Of a stretch of 7,028 nucleotides of DNA, positions 1-5,917 are shown in pieces. Origin of the DNA: Deltaproteobacteria bacterium (lineage in GTDB: Bacteria; Desulfobacterota; Desulfarculia; Adiutricales; Adiutricaceae); assembly GCA_031278835.1 (NCBI GenBank), contig JAITJP010000091.1, positions 1 through 7,028 on the forward strand. The letters are read 5' to 3'. The notes under the pieces were generated by a model, which was given only the letters and a program-made list of their open reading frames with translations, ran no database searches and was not told the DNA's origin. How positions within the stretch are numbered: position 1 is the first letter of the stretch; each line of letters opens with the position of its first letter. The position numbers and the translations under genes are program-made.

Positions 1-192
1 AGCCTACCATAAATTAGTTATTTTTACAAATCTTCATGAGCGCGTTATGTATATTTAAAAATTTTCGTAGTAATATCATGGTTAAAGGATCTTAAAATCT
101 ATTAGGCGTCTAAAATAAATAGGTTTACACAAGACTTTAAGTGAATTCAATGGGTCAAAGTCCAGGCGCCAAACCGGCTCCTTTTTGAGCTC
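1..192. other. Left-edge non-coding spacer
   Basis: No start codon with a plausible ribosome binding site leads into an open frame here on either strand, and I see no tRNA or other known RNA. The first 130 bases are AT-rich. The part from about 150 to 192 is richer in G+C, with short GGCGCC- and GAGCTC-like palindromes. It lies beyond the candidate terminator of the lipoprotein gene, so it is probably spacer. Confidence 0.5.
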
Positions 193-215
193 AAAAAAAA
201 GCCCGAATCAACGGG
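193..215 (-). terminator. Candidate rho-independent terminator after the lipoprotein gene
   Basis: Read on the minus strand this is CCCG, a 6-nt loop TTGATT, CGGG, one C and then eight T. The stem is only 4 bp but all G/C, and the T-run is long. It lies about 170 nt past the lipoprotein stop codon, and all nearby genes point this way. A longer pairing of GCCCGA with TCGGGC (partner near 255-260) could strengthen it. The short stem is the main weakness. Confidence 0.45.
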
Positions 216-327
216 AATTTAGGCCCTTTTATTTCAAGGGTAAAAAAACCTTGGTCGGGCCTGGGCCAAAAGCAAATTTTTACTCACCCACTGAAACTTA
301 GGCTTAAGCGGGCTAGAATTTTTACTT

Positions 328-365
328 GAGGCCAATCTTAAGCAAAAAAACTTAAGATTGGCCTC
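328..365. repeat. Perfect 15-bp inverted repeat (hairpin) downstream of the lipoprotein gene
   Basis: The arm GAGGCCAATCTTAAG (328-342) and its exact complement (351-365) flank an 8-nt loop, CAAAAAAA on the plus strand. It begins 21 nt after the lipoprotein stop codon. On the minus strand the loop is T-rich, but the 3' flank is AAGTAAAAATTC, so there is no U-tract and it is not a classic terminator. It could protect the mRNA 3' end, or be a dispersed palindrome of the REP kind. Confidence 0.7.
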
Positions 366-386
366 GAATAAGCTAAAGCGGAATGA

Positions 387-1397
387 TTAGGACTTGGTTT
401 TGGTTTTTTGGACCGAGGTGGTTTTGGTCACTTTGTTTTTGGACTTTTTGGCCACCACGGTGGCCTTGGCCTTGGGCGGAATGATTAAGAGCTGGCCGGG
501 TTTTAGCTTGTTTTTGTTTTTGATGTTGTTGGCCAGGGCGATTTCGTTGGAACTAAGCCCATAACGTTTGGCCAGGGTGACCAGATTGTCGCCGGAGACG
601 ACTTTGTAGGTGTTTTGTTTGGCCTTGGCCGTCTTTTTGGCGCCGCTTGACTTAGTTACGGCTTTAACCGTGGAGGCCTTTTTGACGACTTTGGCTTTGA
701 CCGAGGCGGTTTTGGTGGGGGAGAGTTTGTTGGAGGCGGTGATGGTGGATTGGGTTACCCGGGAATTGGGTAAGGCCGAATGTTTTTGACCCAAGGAAGC
801 CTGGAGGGCCAGATCGGTTTGATGCCTGGACTGGGCGATCCACTGGTTTTTAAGCTGATCGGAGATGATGTTAACGCCGATGTTGTCGATGATCCGGCGG
901 GCCCCGACGAAATGATCCCCGCGGCCTTTGGCCGTCAGGTAGACTTCCTCGATCCTTTTGCCGGTTCTGGGGCTGTGGATGTATTTGTCTTCGCCCGTGT
1001 ATATACCCACGTGGGAATAGCCGTAGTTAAAAAACACCAAATCCCCGGGCCTAAGTTCTTCCCTGGGAATGGGTTCGCCCACGGCCAGCATGTCTCTTGA
1101 GGAGCGGGGCAGCAGGATGCCGTATTGCTTGTAGACCCAGCTAACGAAACCGCTGCAGTCAAAACCAGTTTCCGGTGAATTGCCTCCATAGCGATAGGGG
1201 TTACCTATTTGAGAAAAGGCCGTTCTCAGTATTTGATTGACTCTTTGCTGATTTAGTGTGTAGATGGAGGTGATTGGGTCTTTTTGTTTAAAGACTTTGG
1301 CTTGGTCGGTTTTGAAACAACCCGGCAGGAACAAAACCAATAGCAAGATTGGCAGAAAGGCGTATTTTATCGACGTGTTTAACCTAAGATAACTCAT
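387..1397 (-). CDS. NlpC/P60-family peptidoglycan hydrolase lipoprotein with C-terminal LysM domain
   Basis: A 336-residue probable cell-wall D,L-endopeptidase anchored in a membrane by lipid. An N-terminal hydrophobic stretch (about 12-26) ends in a lipobox LPGC with Cys27 as the lipidation site. The NlpC/P60 domain spans about 52-168. The catalytic Cys81 sits in FDCSGFVSW, His129 in SHVGIY, and a third polar residue is His141 in YIHSPRTG. A Lys/Ala/Thr/Ser-rich linker (about 225-262) leads to one LysM repeat (263-307, TYKVVSGDNLVTLAKRYG to LLIIPP) that should bind peptidoglycan glycan. A basic tail of about 28 residues follows. The start is supported by GGGAG at 1403-1407, five bases before the ATG. 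The family cleaves stem peptides in wall remodelling or division. It is a lone gene, separated from ptsI by almost 700 bp and apparently transcribed from its own promoter. The exact bond cleaved cannot be read from sequence. Confidence 0.93.
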   Translation of the reverse strand: MSYLRLNTSIKYAFLPILLLVLFLPGCFKTDQAKVFKQKDPITSIYTLNQQRVNQILRTAFSQIGNPYRYGGNSPETGFDCSGFVSWVYKQYGILLPRSSRDMLAVGEPIPREELRPGDLVFFNYGYSHVGIYTGEDKYIHSPRTGKRIEEVYLTAKGRGDHFVGARRIIDNIGVNIISDQLKNQWIAQSRHQTDLALQASLGQKHSALPNSRVTQSTITASNKLSPTKTASVKAKVVKKASTVKAVTKSSGAKKTAKAKQNTYKVVSGDNLVTLAKRYGLSSNEIALANNIKNKNKLKPGQLLIIPPKAKATVVAKKSKNKVTKTTSVQKTKTKS

Positions 1398-1833
1398 TTA
1401 GACTCCCGTTGGTTAGACGATCTCCGTTCCGGGCGCGCCTCAAAAGGCGACCATCGACCCTAAGAACTGGAGTAGGGTTTTAAGCGGGGGGTTCATGGCG
1501 CTTTAATAGCTAACTTCAAACCTCAAATTTTGGCTTTTCCAGAGGAAAAACGGCCCCGACGCGGTTAATTGAAAAAACTTACCTGGTCTTACTTATCCCA
1601 GAAAAGCCTGAAGCCAGACCAAGGATAACCCAGGGCAAAAAACCTAGAAATACCGATATTTAAGCGGGAAGGTAAATTTCTCGAAAAATTATGGTGCCCT
1701 AAACGGTAATTTCGTTGGGGTTTTGGCGAAAGAATTTTCAAATAAGATTTTTTAACGATTTAATAAGCTGAGAGATTTAGTCAAGCGAATTTAGCAATAA
1801 TTTAAGCTAGCTATCAATCGCTTAGCTAAACAT
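1398..1833 (-). promoter_or_regulatory. Long structured leader, or unassigned non-coding RNA, ahead of the lipoprotein gene
   Basis: There is no credible open reading frame on either strand. If transcription starts near 1833, about 435 nt precede the lipoprotein. On the minus strand I see a hairpin ACCCTA-10 nt-TAGGGT (about 1457-1478), a hairpin GCCTTTTGAGGC (about 1436-1447), and a TGGTCT/AGACCA stem with inner pairing (about 1583-1620). A possible long-range helix joins CCGTT (1702-1706) with AACGG (1424-1428) and GGGC (1696-1699) with GCCC (1431-1434). The 3' part looks faintly like the 3' half of 6S RNA, but the span is too long and the 5' partner weak. I cannot assign it to tmRNA, RNase P RNA, SRP RNA or a known riboswitch. 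It may be just a decaying spacer. Confidence 0.3.
1403..1407 (-). promoter_or_regulatory. Ribosome binding site of the lipoprotein gene
   Basis: GGGAG on the minus strand, 5 nt before the ATG that ends at 1395. It is the only well-placed Shine-Dalgarno sequence among the four genes and fixes this start. Confidence 0.75.
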
Positions 1834-1839
1834 TTAGAA

Positions 1840-1868
1840 AGTATGTCATATAGAATCAAATATGTCAA
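1840..1868 (-). promoter_or_regulatory. Strong sigma70-type promoter reading toward the lipoprotein gene
   Basis: On the minus strand a consensus -35 TTGACA (1863-1868) is followed after 17 bp by CATACT (1840-1845), which matches TATAAT at four of six positions. Transcription would start near 1833. The -35 box sits in CGCTTGACA, and the octamers AATCGCTT/AAGCGATT flank the promoter as an inverted pair (1867-1874 and 1816-1823), so a bound regulator is possible. A weaker CGCTTGACT copy lies at 1779-1787. Confidence 0.6.
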
Positions 1869-1949
1869 GCGATTATTTTCAATCTTTCAAAATATCATTT
1901 TAGCGTTATTTTGGATCCAGGCGTCTATGTTCTGACTCCACCTGCCCAA

Positions 1950-1993
1950 AGGCTCCGGCCGGCCCGGGCTGAGCCTAAGAGCCATCTCAGCCC
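1950..1993. repeat. Overlapping GC-rich inverted repeats downstream of ptsI
   Basis: AGGCTC (1950-1955) pairs with GAGCCT (1971-1976), and GGGCTGAG (1966-1973) pairs with CTCAGCCC (1986-1993). The arms overlap, so the two hairpins exclude each other. Neither is followed by a T-run on the minus strand. They lie beyond the candidate ptsI terminator and may be part of the transcript-end structure or just GC-rich spacer. Confidence 0.5.
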
Positions 1994-1998
1994 CGCCT

Positions 1999-2017
1999 AA
2001 AAAAGCCCCTTCAAGGC
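1999..2017 (-). terminator. Candidate rho-independent terminator of ptsHI
   Basis: On the minus strand GCCTT and GGGGC pair with two G-U wobbles over a GAA loop, followed at once by six T. It lies about 78 nt past the ptsI stop codon, in an unusually GC-rich block (about 1940-2075). The stem is weak, so this rests mainly on the T-run and position. Confidence 0.4.
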
Positions 2018-2094
2018 CCCAAATAAGCCCTGGGCGGCCTTTGGCCCAGCTGGGGCGACCTTTCTGGGGAGCTCCCTTTTGGGTAAATATCGTG

Positions 2095-3858
2095 TTATTT
2101 AAAACGATCTTTGACGTGATTTTTTATGAGTTTTTTAGAGGCCTCGGTCGTGGGAAGGGTTAAGATTTCATCGGAGATGTTCTTTATTTCCTCAAATGAG
2201 GACATTCTTATCAAACGTTTTATTTTTGGGATGGAACCGGCCGGCATGGACAAGGTGTCGGCCCCAAAGCCAACCAAGATCGAGGCCGTGGCCAGATCGG
2301 CGGCCATGTCGCCGCAAACCGAGACCGAGAGTTTTTTCTGGCGCCCGGCCTCGATGGTGGCTTTGATCATGCGCAAAATGGCCGGATGAAAGGGCTCATA
2401 GAGTTCGCCCACCTCGGGATTGGTCCGATCCAAGGCCAAGCTGTACTGGATCAGATCATTGGTGCCAATTGAGAGAAAATCGGCTTCCTCGGCCAGTTCG
2501 TTAATTAAGGAGACGGCCGCCGGAACCTCGATCATCAGGCCCAGGGGAATCTTCTGGCTGACTTCATGACCTTCCTTGGTCAGCTCCTTGGCCGTGTCGG
2601 CCAAGATGTCCTTGGTTTTTCTAACTTCGTCTAAATTTGAGATCATCGGCAGCATGATTCTGAGCTGCCCGTAGCTTGAAGCCCTCAGGATGGCCCTTAA
2701 TTGAGTCTTAAAAATGTCCAGATGTTTTAGGCAAAACCTGATGGCCCGTAAGCCCAGGGCTTGGCTCTGGTTGGAACCGTTAAATCCCTTAACCCCCAAG
2801 ATCTTGTCGGCCCCAAGATCCAAGGTCCTTATGACCACCGGCCTGGGGGCGGCCGTGGCCACTACCCGGCGGTAGATCTCAAAAAGTTCTTCCTCGGTCG
2901 GAAGTTCCTTTTTGGTGATATACATATATTCGGTGCGGTAAAGGCCAATGCCTTCGGCCCCCGAGGTCATCAGGGCCGGCAGTTCTTCGACCAGCTCCAT
3001 ATTGCCCATGATGTCGACTTTATGATCATCTAAGGTAATGGCCGGTAGATGGGCGCAGCGATTGACCTCGACTTTGTAGGAGTCCTGGGCTTGTTTACGG
3101 GTTTCGTAGAATTTGGTGGCGTCGGTATCGGGGTTATAGATGACGTGGCCTTCGATGGCGTCGACGATCAGTCGATCGCCGTGCCGCAAAAGCCTGATAA
3201 GTCCGCTCACCCCAACCACCATGGGTAGACCAATGGCTTGGGCCACCAGGGCGCTATGGGAGGTTTGACTGCCCCTTTCGGTGACAATACCCACCACCAA
3301 GTCGGTGGGCAGCGAGGCCACTTCGGCCGGGCTTAACTCCAAAGAAACCACCACGCAACCTTTTTGAAAGGCGGTCAGGTTTCGGGCTTCTTGGTCTTGG
3401 AGGGTGGAAACCAAGGTATTGGAAATGGTTTCCAGATCGTAGACCCGGCTTTTTAAGTATTCGTTTTCAAAGGAGGAAATTATTTTGATGTAAGCTTCAA
3501 AGGTCTCCACCAAGGCGGCTTCGGCGTTGACTTGCTTTTCGCTAATGGTCTTTTCTATTTGGGTAAAAAGCTGGGGATCGTTTAAAAACATCAAATGGGC
3601 GCCAAAAATATCCCCTTCCCCAGAAGTCAGCTCAGCCGGTAAACTTTTTTGAGCGGCGGTTAGTTTTTGGTAAGCTCGTTCCCGGGCCGCCCGAAGCCTT
3701 TTGACTTCGGGCTCAACCCTATCGGCGGTTAGTTGATAATGGTTGTGGCGGATCTTTGATGAGTGAATGATGTTAACCGGTCCGATGGCCAAACCATGTC
3801 CAACACCCACGCCATAAAAAATCGTGTCACTGGGAACGAATGGTGGGGGGAGGATCAT
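2095..3858 (-). CDS. ptsI: Phosphoenolpyruvate-protein phosphotransferase (PTS enzyme I)
   Basis: A 587-residue cytoplasmic enzyme I, close to the usual 570-590, that autophosphorylates from PEP and passes phosphate to HPr. The HPr-binding helical and swivelling His domain is about 13-240, with the phosphorylated His201 in GSQTSHSALVAQA. The C-terminal PEP-binding TIM barrel (about 270-565) keeps the expected residues: Arg308 in GLYRTEYMY, Arg344 in RTLDLGADK, Glu443 in MIEVPAA, Asn467-Asp468 in SIGTNDLIQYSLALDRTN, and the proton-donor Cys515 in SVCGDMAAD. The His-to-Cys spacing (314) nearly equals that of E. coli EI (189 to 502). It therefore looks fully active. Its ATG overlaps the HPr stop codon as ATGA (3855-3858) with no clear Shine-Dalgarno, so translation is probably coupled to ptsH. 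No frameshift or truncation is seen. Confidence 0.97.
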   Translation of the reverse strand: MILPPPFVPSDTIFYGVGVGHGLAIGPVNIIHSSKIRHNHYQLTADRVEPEVKRLRAARERAYQKLTAAQKSLPAELTSGEGDIFGAHLMFLNDPQLFTQIEKTISEKQVNAEAALVETFEAYIKIISSFENEYLKSRVYDLETISNTLVSTLQDQEARNLTAFQKGCVVVSLELSPAEVASLPTDLVVGIVTERGSQTSHSALVAQAIGLPMVVGVSGLIRLLRHGDRLIVDAIEGHVIYNPDTDATKFYETRKQAQDSYKVEVNRCAHLPAITLDDHKVDIMGNMELVEELPALMTSGAEGIGLYRTEYMYITKKELPTEEELFEIYRRVVATAAPRPVVIRTLDLGADKILGVKGFNGSNQSQALGLRAIRFCLKHLDIFKTQLRAILRASSYGQLRIMLPMISNLDEVRKTKDILADTAKELTKEGHEVSQKIPLGLMIEVPAAVSLINELAEEADFLSIGTNDLIQYSLALDRTNPEVGELYEPFHPAILRMIKATIEAGRQKKLSVSVCGDMAADLATASILVGFGADTLSMPAGSIPKIKRLIRMSSFEEIKNISDEILTLPTTEASKKLIKNHVKDRFK

Positions 3859-4250
3859 ATTTCGCCAAAGCGGTTTTCGAAAACTTCGGCCACCGCCTTT
3901 AGGGCCTCTTCGGCGTCTTCGCCGACGGCCGTCAGAAGCACTTCCGTGTCGTAAGGACAGCCCAGGCTAACCAGGGATAAAATACTCTTGGCGTCGGCCT
4001 CAAAATCATCTTTAATCAGAGTGATCTGAGACTTAAATTGTTGGGCGGCTTGAACTAGCTTGCCGGCGGCCCTGGCGTGTAGCCCCAGGCGGTTTTTGAT
4101 GATTAAATTTATGGAAAGCGGTAGTAATTCTCCAGGCGCGGGTAAATTTTCCGCTACCTGTGTATCTAGATCATCCATGATTGAACCCATAATTTGATTC
4201 GGTAAAAGCCACTCACCACCTCCAGGCGAATGACCGAGTTTAAAAGCCAT
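3855..4250 (-). CDS. ptsH: Phosphocarrier protein HPr with N-terminal extension
   Basis: The small phosphate shuttle between enzyme I and EII components. The HPr fold spans about residues 45-131. His58 in NRLGLHARAAGKL is the phosphorylated histidine, and Ser89 in DAKSILSLVSLG sits 31 residues later, the same spacing as His15 to Ser46 in classical HPr. Ser89 could be a target of HPr kinase/phosphorylase, whose gene is not in the window. The protein is 131 residues against about 85-90 for the family. The first 40 or so residues are an unmatched extension, so the true start is unsure. The ATG at 4248-4250 has no ribosome site, and in-frame ATGs at 4188-4190 and 4176-4178 would give 111 or 107 residues. 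A GGAGGTGG at 4216-4223 lies too far from all of them. It overlaps ptsI by 4 bp. Confidence 0.93.
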   Translation of the reverse strand: MAFKLGHSPGGGEWLLPNQIMGSIMDDLDTQVAENLPAPGELLPLSINLIIKNRLGLHARAAGKLVQAAQQFKSQITLIKDDFEADAKSILSLVSLGCPYDTEVLLTAVGEDAEEALKAVAEVFENRFGEI

Positions 4251-4383
4251 GATTTTGTTAATTAATGACCACCCATTGGTGACAAAACTCGTGATTTTAA
4301 GTCAACAGCCAAATGGCCAACAACTATCCTAATAAAACCACTCCTTTAGTTAGTTTTAGTTATTTTAGGCCCTGTTAATGGTG
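4251..4383. other. ptsH upstream region
   Basis: AT-rich spacer in front of ptsH that carries the candidate promoter at 4294-4323. The bases from about 4340 to 4383 (runs of TTAGTTTTAG) weakly resemble those from about 4680 to 4719, suggesting that the duplication marked by the 67-bp direct repeats once extended this far. I see no gene. Confidence 0.4.
4294..4323 (-). promoter_or_regulatory. Candidate sigma70 promoter for ptsHI
   Basis: On the minus strand TTGTTG (4318-4323) is followed after 18 bp by TAAAAT (4294-4299), with a start near 4287. This leaves a leader of roughly 37 nt before the ATG at 4250. The -35 is imperfect. It would allow ptsHI expression independent of EIID. Confidence 0.4.
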
Positions 4384-4450
4384 AATAAATATAAACTATA
4401 TTTTCTCCTTTCTAAAGGTCTGGCGACCAAAAAATGTTAAATAATCCCAG
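4384..4450. repeat. 67-bp direct repeat, copy 1
   Basis: Aligns without gaps to 4720-4786 with 55 of 67 identical bases by hand count. The first 20 bases, an AT-rich block starting AATAAATATAAAC, are identical in both. It ends in CCCAG directly before the 16-bp tandem array. The function is unknown. The pair could mark an old duplication or the ends of a small mobile unit, but no terminal inverted repeats were found. Confidence 0.75.
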
Positions 4451-4452
4451 CG

Positions 4453-4564
4453 GCCCCTGAAAAGCCGAGCCCCTGAAAAGCCGGGCCCCTGAAAACCTGG
4501 GCCCCTGAAAAGCCGGGCCCCTGAAAAGCCGGGCCCCTGAAAACACGGGCCCCTGAAAAGCCGA
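4453..4564. repeat. 16-bp tandem repeat, seven exact-length units
   Basis: The unit is GCCCCTGAAAAGCCGG, repeated seven times without length change. Units 2, 4 and 5 are identical. Units 1 and 7 end in CCGA, unit 3 ends in ACCTGG and unit 6 in ACACGG. As 16 is not a multiple of 3, the array is not a protein repeat, and the open frames across it on the minus strand are artefacts of a stop-free unit. GGGCCC palindromes recur at most junctions. It resembles a minisatellite (VNTR) that should vary in copy number between strains. Confidence 0.95.
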
Positions 4565-4719
4565 GCCTAGGCTTAGGCCAACCAGGCCTTGGCCTTGGAA
4601 AGATCCAGCCAGCCCTGACCAAAATAAAATCATTAAGCCCCGGCCAGAAGGCCAACCAATATCCAAAAAAACTAACCTCTGGGTTGTTTTTACTTTATTG
4701 AAGCTCTATGGCTAAATAA
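4565..4719. other. Spacer between the tandem array and direct-repeat copy 2
   Basis: A GC-rich stretch with small palindromes (CCTAGGCTTAGG, then GGCCTTGGCC) passes into AT-rich sequence. No coding region or RNA gene is recognised. On the far side of copy 2 a similar string (CCCAGGCTAGGAACCAGCC) follows directly, so this may be the original neighbour of copy 1, pushed away when the 16-bp unit expanded. Confidence 0.4.
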
Positions 4720-4786
4720 AATAAATATAAACTATATTTATTCCTTTTTAAAAGTCATACGAGCTAAAAAAGTTAAAAAAGCCCAG
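4720..4786. repeat. 67-bp direct repeat, copy 2
   Basis: Partner of 4384-4450 (55 of 67 identical, no gaps), offset by 336 bp in the same orientation. The twelve substitutions are spread over the last 47 bases. It has no attached tandem array and lies about 95 bp downstream of the EIID stop codon. Confidence 0.75.
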
Positions 4787-4881
4787 GCTAGGAACCAGCC
4801 GCCCGGGGCTCTGGCCCAGTCTTTAATTAAATTGATGTCCTTGTATAAGTGATTGTCTTAATAAATAAAAAAATATCTAAT
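4787..4881. other. EIID 3' flank
   Basis: After the EIID stop codon the minus strand is AT-rich and then has GGGCCAGAGCCC, a short hairpin without a T-run. No convincing terminator is visible, so transcripts from the EIID promoter could read through the repeats into ptsHI. Confidence 0.4.
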
Positions 4882-5799
4882 TTAAATAAAAAGTAAGGTT
4901 AAAAAGAACAAAACGACTAACAAAGCCGGATAGAGTAAGTAGGATATCTTTTTACTCTTGGCGAAACTTAATTTTACGTAAAGCCACAGGGCCAAAATAG
5001 ACAGTAAAATCCAGGGAACGGAAAAGCGAGAAGGCTGATTAGGTGGCGTAAATACTTTTAAGATGGCTAAAGAAGTTAAAACACTTAAAAGTAACAACCA
5101 GATCCACTGGATAGCCTTGATAATTCTCTCCCCATGGCTGAGTTTGTAGACCTTATAAACATCAAAGCCCATGGCGTAGCCCTTAAAAACTCCCCAAAAA
5201 CGAACCGGCCAGGCAAAGGCGCAAAACAGAATCGGTATCAATAAGGGGGCCCAAATAAAGCCGGTTAAGGTAAAGAGCAAAGCGGCCGTCAGACAGCAAA
5301 GCGGCAACCAGGACTTCCAAAATAGACTGTCGCCTTCGGCGGCCAAGGCGGAGCTTAGGGCTTGAATGATATTATTTTGGCCATCGAGCTCTTGGTCGGC
5401 CGCGGCTTGTACTTCCTCATGCCTTAATAAGGCCCCGATGACCAGACCGCTGGCGATCGGGTTGGTATTAAAATAATGAATATTTCTTAGTCGGGCTTTT
5501 TTTAGAGCCTCTGGCTTGTCAGCGTAGATAATTTTTAATGGTTCGTCGATTATGGTCAGTAGGCCGACGCTTTGTTGATTGCTGGAACTCCAGAGCGTTT
5601 CCAAAATAAAAGTTTTTAAGGCCACTTTGGTCAGATGGCCGGGCCCAAGTAATCTTGGTGGATTGGGCGCGGTAGGCTGATTGGCTGGATTTGGCGAAAT
5701 GGGCGAAATGGGCGGATTGGGCCTTTCCTGCCCCTGATTGGGAGCCAGCTCATGATTTACTTTTTTTTCTTGAAGGGGGCTGGGGTCATTACTTTTCAT
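4882..5799 (-). CDS. PTS mannose/fructose/sorbose-family EIID component
   Basis: A membrane subunit that normally pairs with EIIC to move a sugar. Family marks, numbered from the GTG at 5871: LLGPGHLTKVALKTFILETLW (73-94) opens the cytosolic helical domain, followed by YFNTNP (133-138, ManZ FFNTxP), AAEGDSLFW (177-185, ManZ GDPIFW) and RFWGVFKGYAMGFDVYK (224-240). About four hydrophobic segments follow (190-222, 253-275, 285-303, 310-329). The N-terminus is a Pro/Asn-rich, low-complexity tail absent from ManZ. I favour the ATG at 5797-5799 (305 residues). An in-frame GTG at 5869-5871 would add 24 residues with little protein character, and neither start has a well-spaced ribosome site. No IIA, IIB or IIC lies beside it, and it has its own promoter. 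It could be a relic, a regulator, or partner of a distant IIC. Confidence 0.87.
   Translation of the reverse strand: MKSNDPSPLQEKKVNHELAPNQGQERPNPPISPISPNPANQPTAPNPPRLLGPGHLTKVALKTFILETLWSSSNQQSVGLLTIIDEPLKIIYADKPEALKKARLRNIHYFNTNPIASGLVIGALLRHEEVQAAADQELDGQNNIIQALSSALAAEGDSLFWKSWLPLCCLTAALLFTLTGFIWAPLLIPILFCAFAWPVRFWGVFKGYAMGFDVYKVYKLSHGERIIKAIQWIWLLLLSVLTSLAILKVFTPPNQPSRFSVPWILLSILALWLYVKLSFAKSKKISYLLYPALLVVLFFLTLLFI
5692..5722. repeat. Short imperfect 9-bp repeats inside the EIID gene
   Basis: GGCGAAATG is repeated twice in register and then varies to GGCGGATTG. On the coding strand this gives the Ser-Pro/Asn-Pro-rich part of the N-terminal tail (PPISPISPNP). It looks like local slippage that lengthened a disordered region. 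Confidence 0.6.
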
Positions 5800-5888
5800 G
5801 AGAAAATACCAAACTATGGCTCCTGGGCTGGGGCCTAGATTTGCTGGCCAAACCAATTCTAAACCAACCACCCGGTCGATCGGCCTTT

Positions 5889-5917
5889 ATTCTACAATAT
5901 TTACTTTGGCTTGTAAA
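5889..5917 (-). promoter_or_regulatory. Sigma70 promoter of the EIID gene
   Basis: On the minus strand TTTACA (5912-5917), a 17-bp spacer, and TAGAAT (5889-5894) match consensus at five of six positions each. Transcription would begin near 5882. That leaves only about 11 nt before the GTG at 5871 but about 83 nt before the ATG at 5799, which favours the ATG. It shows that EIID need not be transcribed from an upstream IIC gene. Confidence 0.65.

Noticed and set aside
780..1100. Open frames on the plus strand and in a second minus frame inside the lipoprotein gene
   Set aside because: They overlap a gene with clear NlpC/P60 and LysM domains and match no family motif.
1398..1620. 6S RNA gene
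   Set aside because: The 3' part has a bubble-like hairpin and a GGAACGGAG end, but the only complementary 5' strand is about 280 nt away, longer than 6S RNA (about 180 nt), and the helix is short. Kept only as an unassigned structured region.
2126..3033. Plus-strand open frames inside ptsI
   Set aside because: They are shadows of a fully conserved enzyme I gene.
3763..3954. 63-residue plus-strand open frame over the ptsH-ptsI junction
   Set aside because: It is antisense to two real genes, with low-complexity Ser/Ala content and no ribosome site.
4412..4666. Repeat protein on the minus strand resembling a pentapeptide-repeat protein (FSGA, FRGP, FQGP)
   Set aside because: The repeat is a 16-bp DNA unit read in three frames in turn. 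Two overlapping frames are open for the same reason, and there is no start signal.
4384..4786. Insertion sequence or MITE bounded by the 67-bp repeats
   Set aside because: The repeats are direct, not inverted; there is no transposase, no target-site duplication and no terminal inverted repeats.
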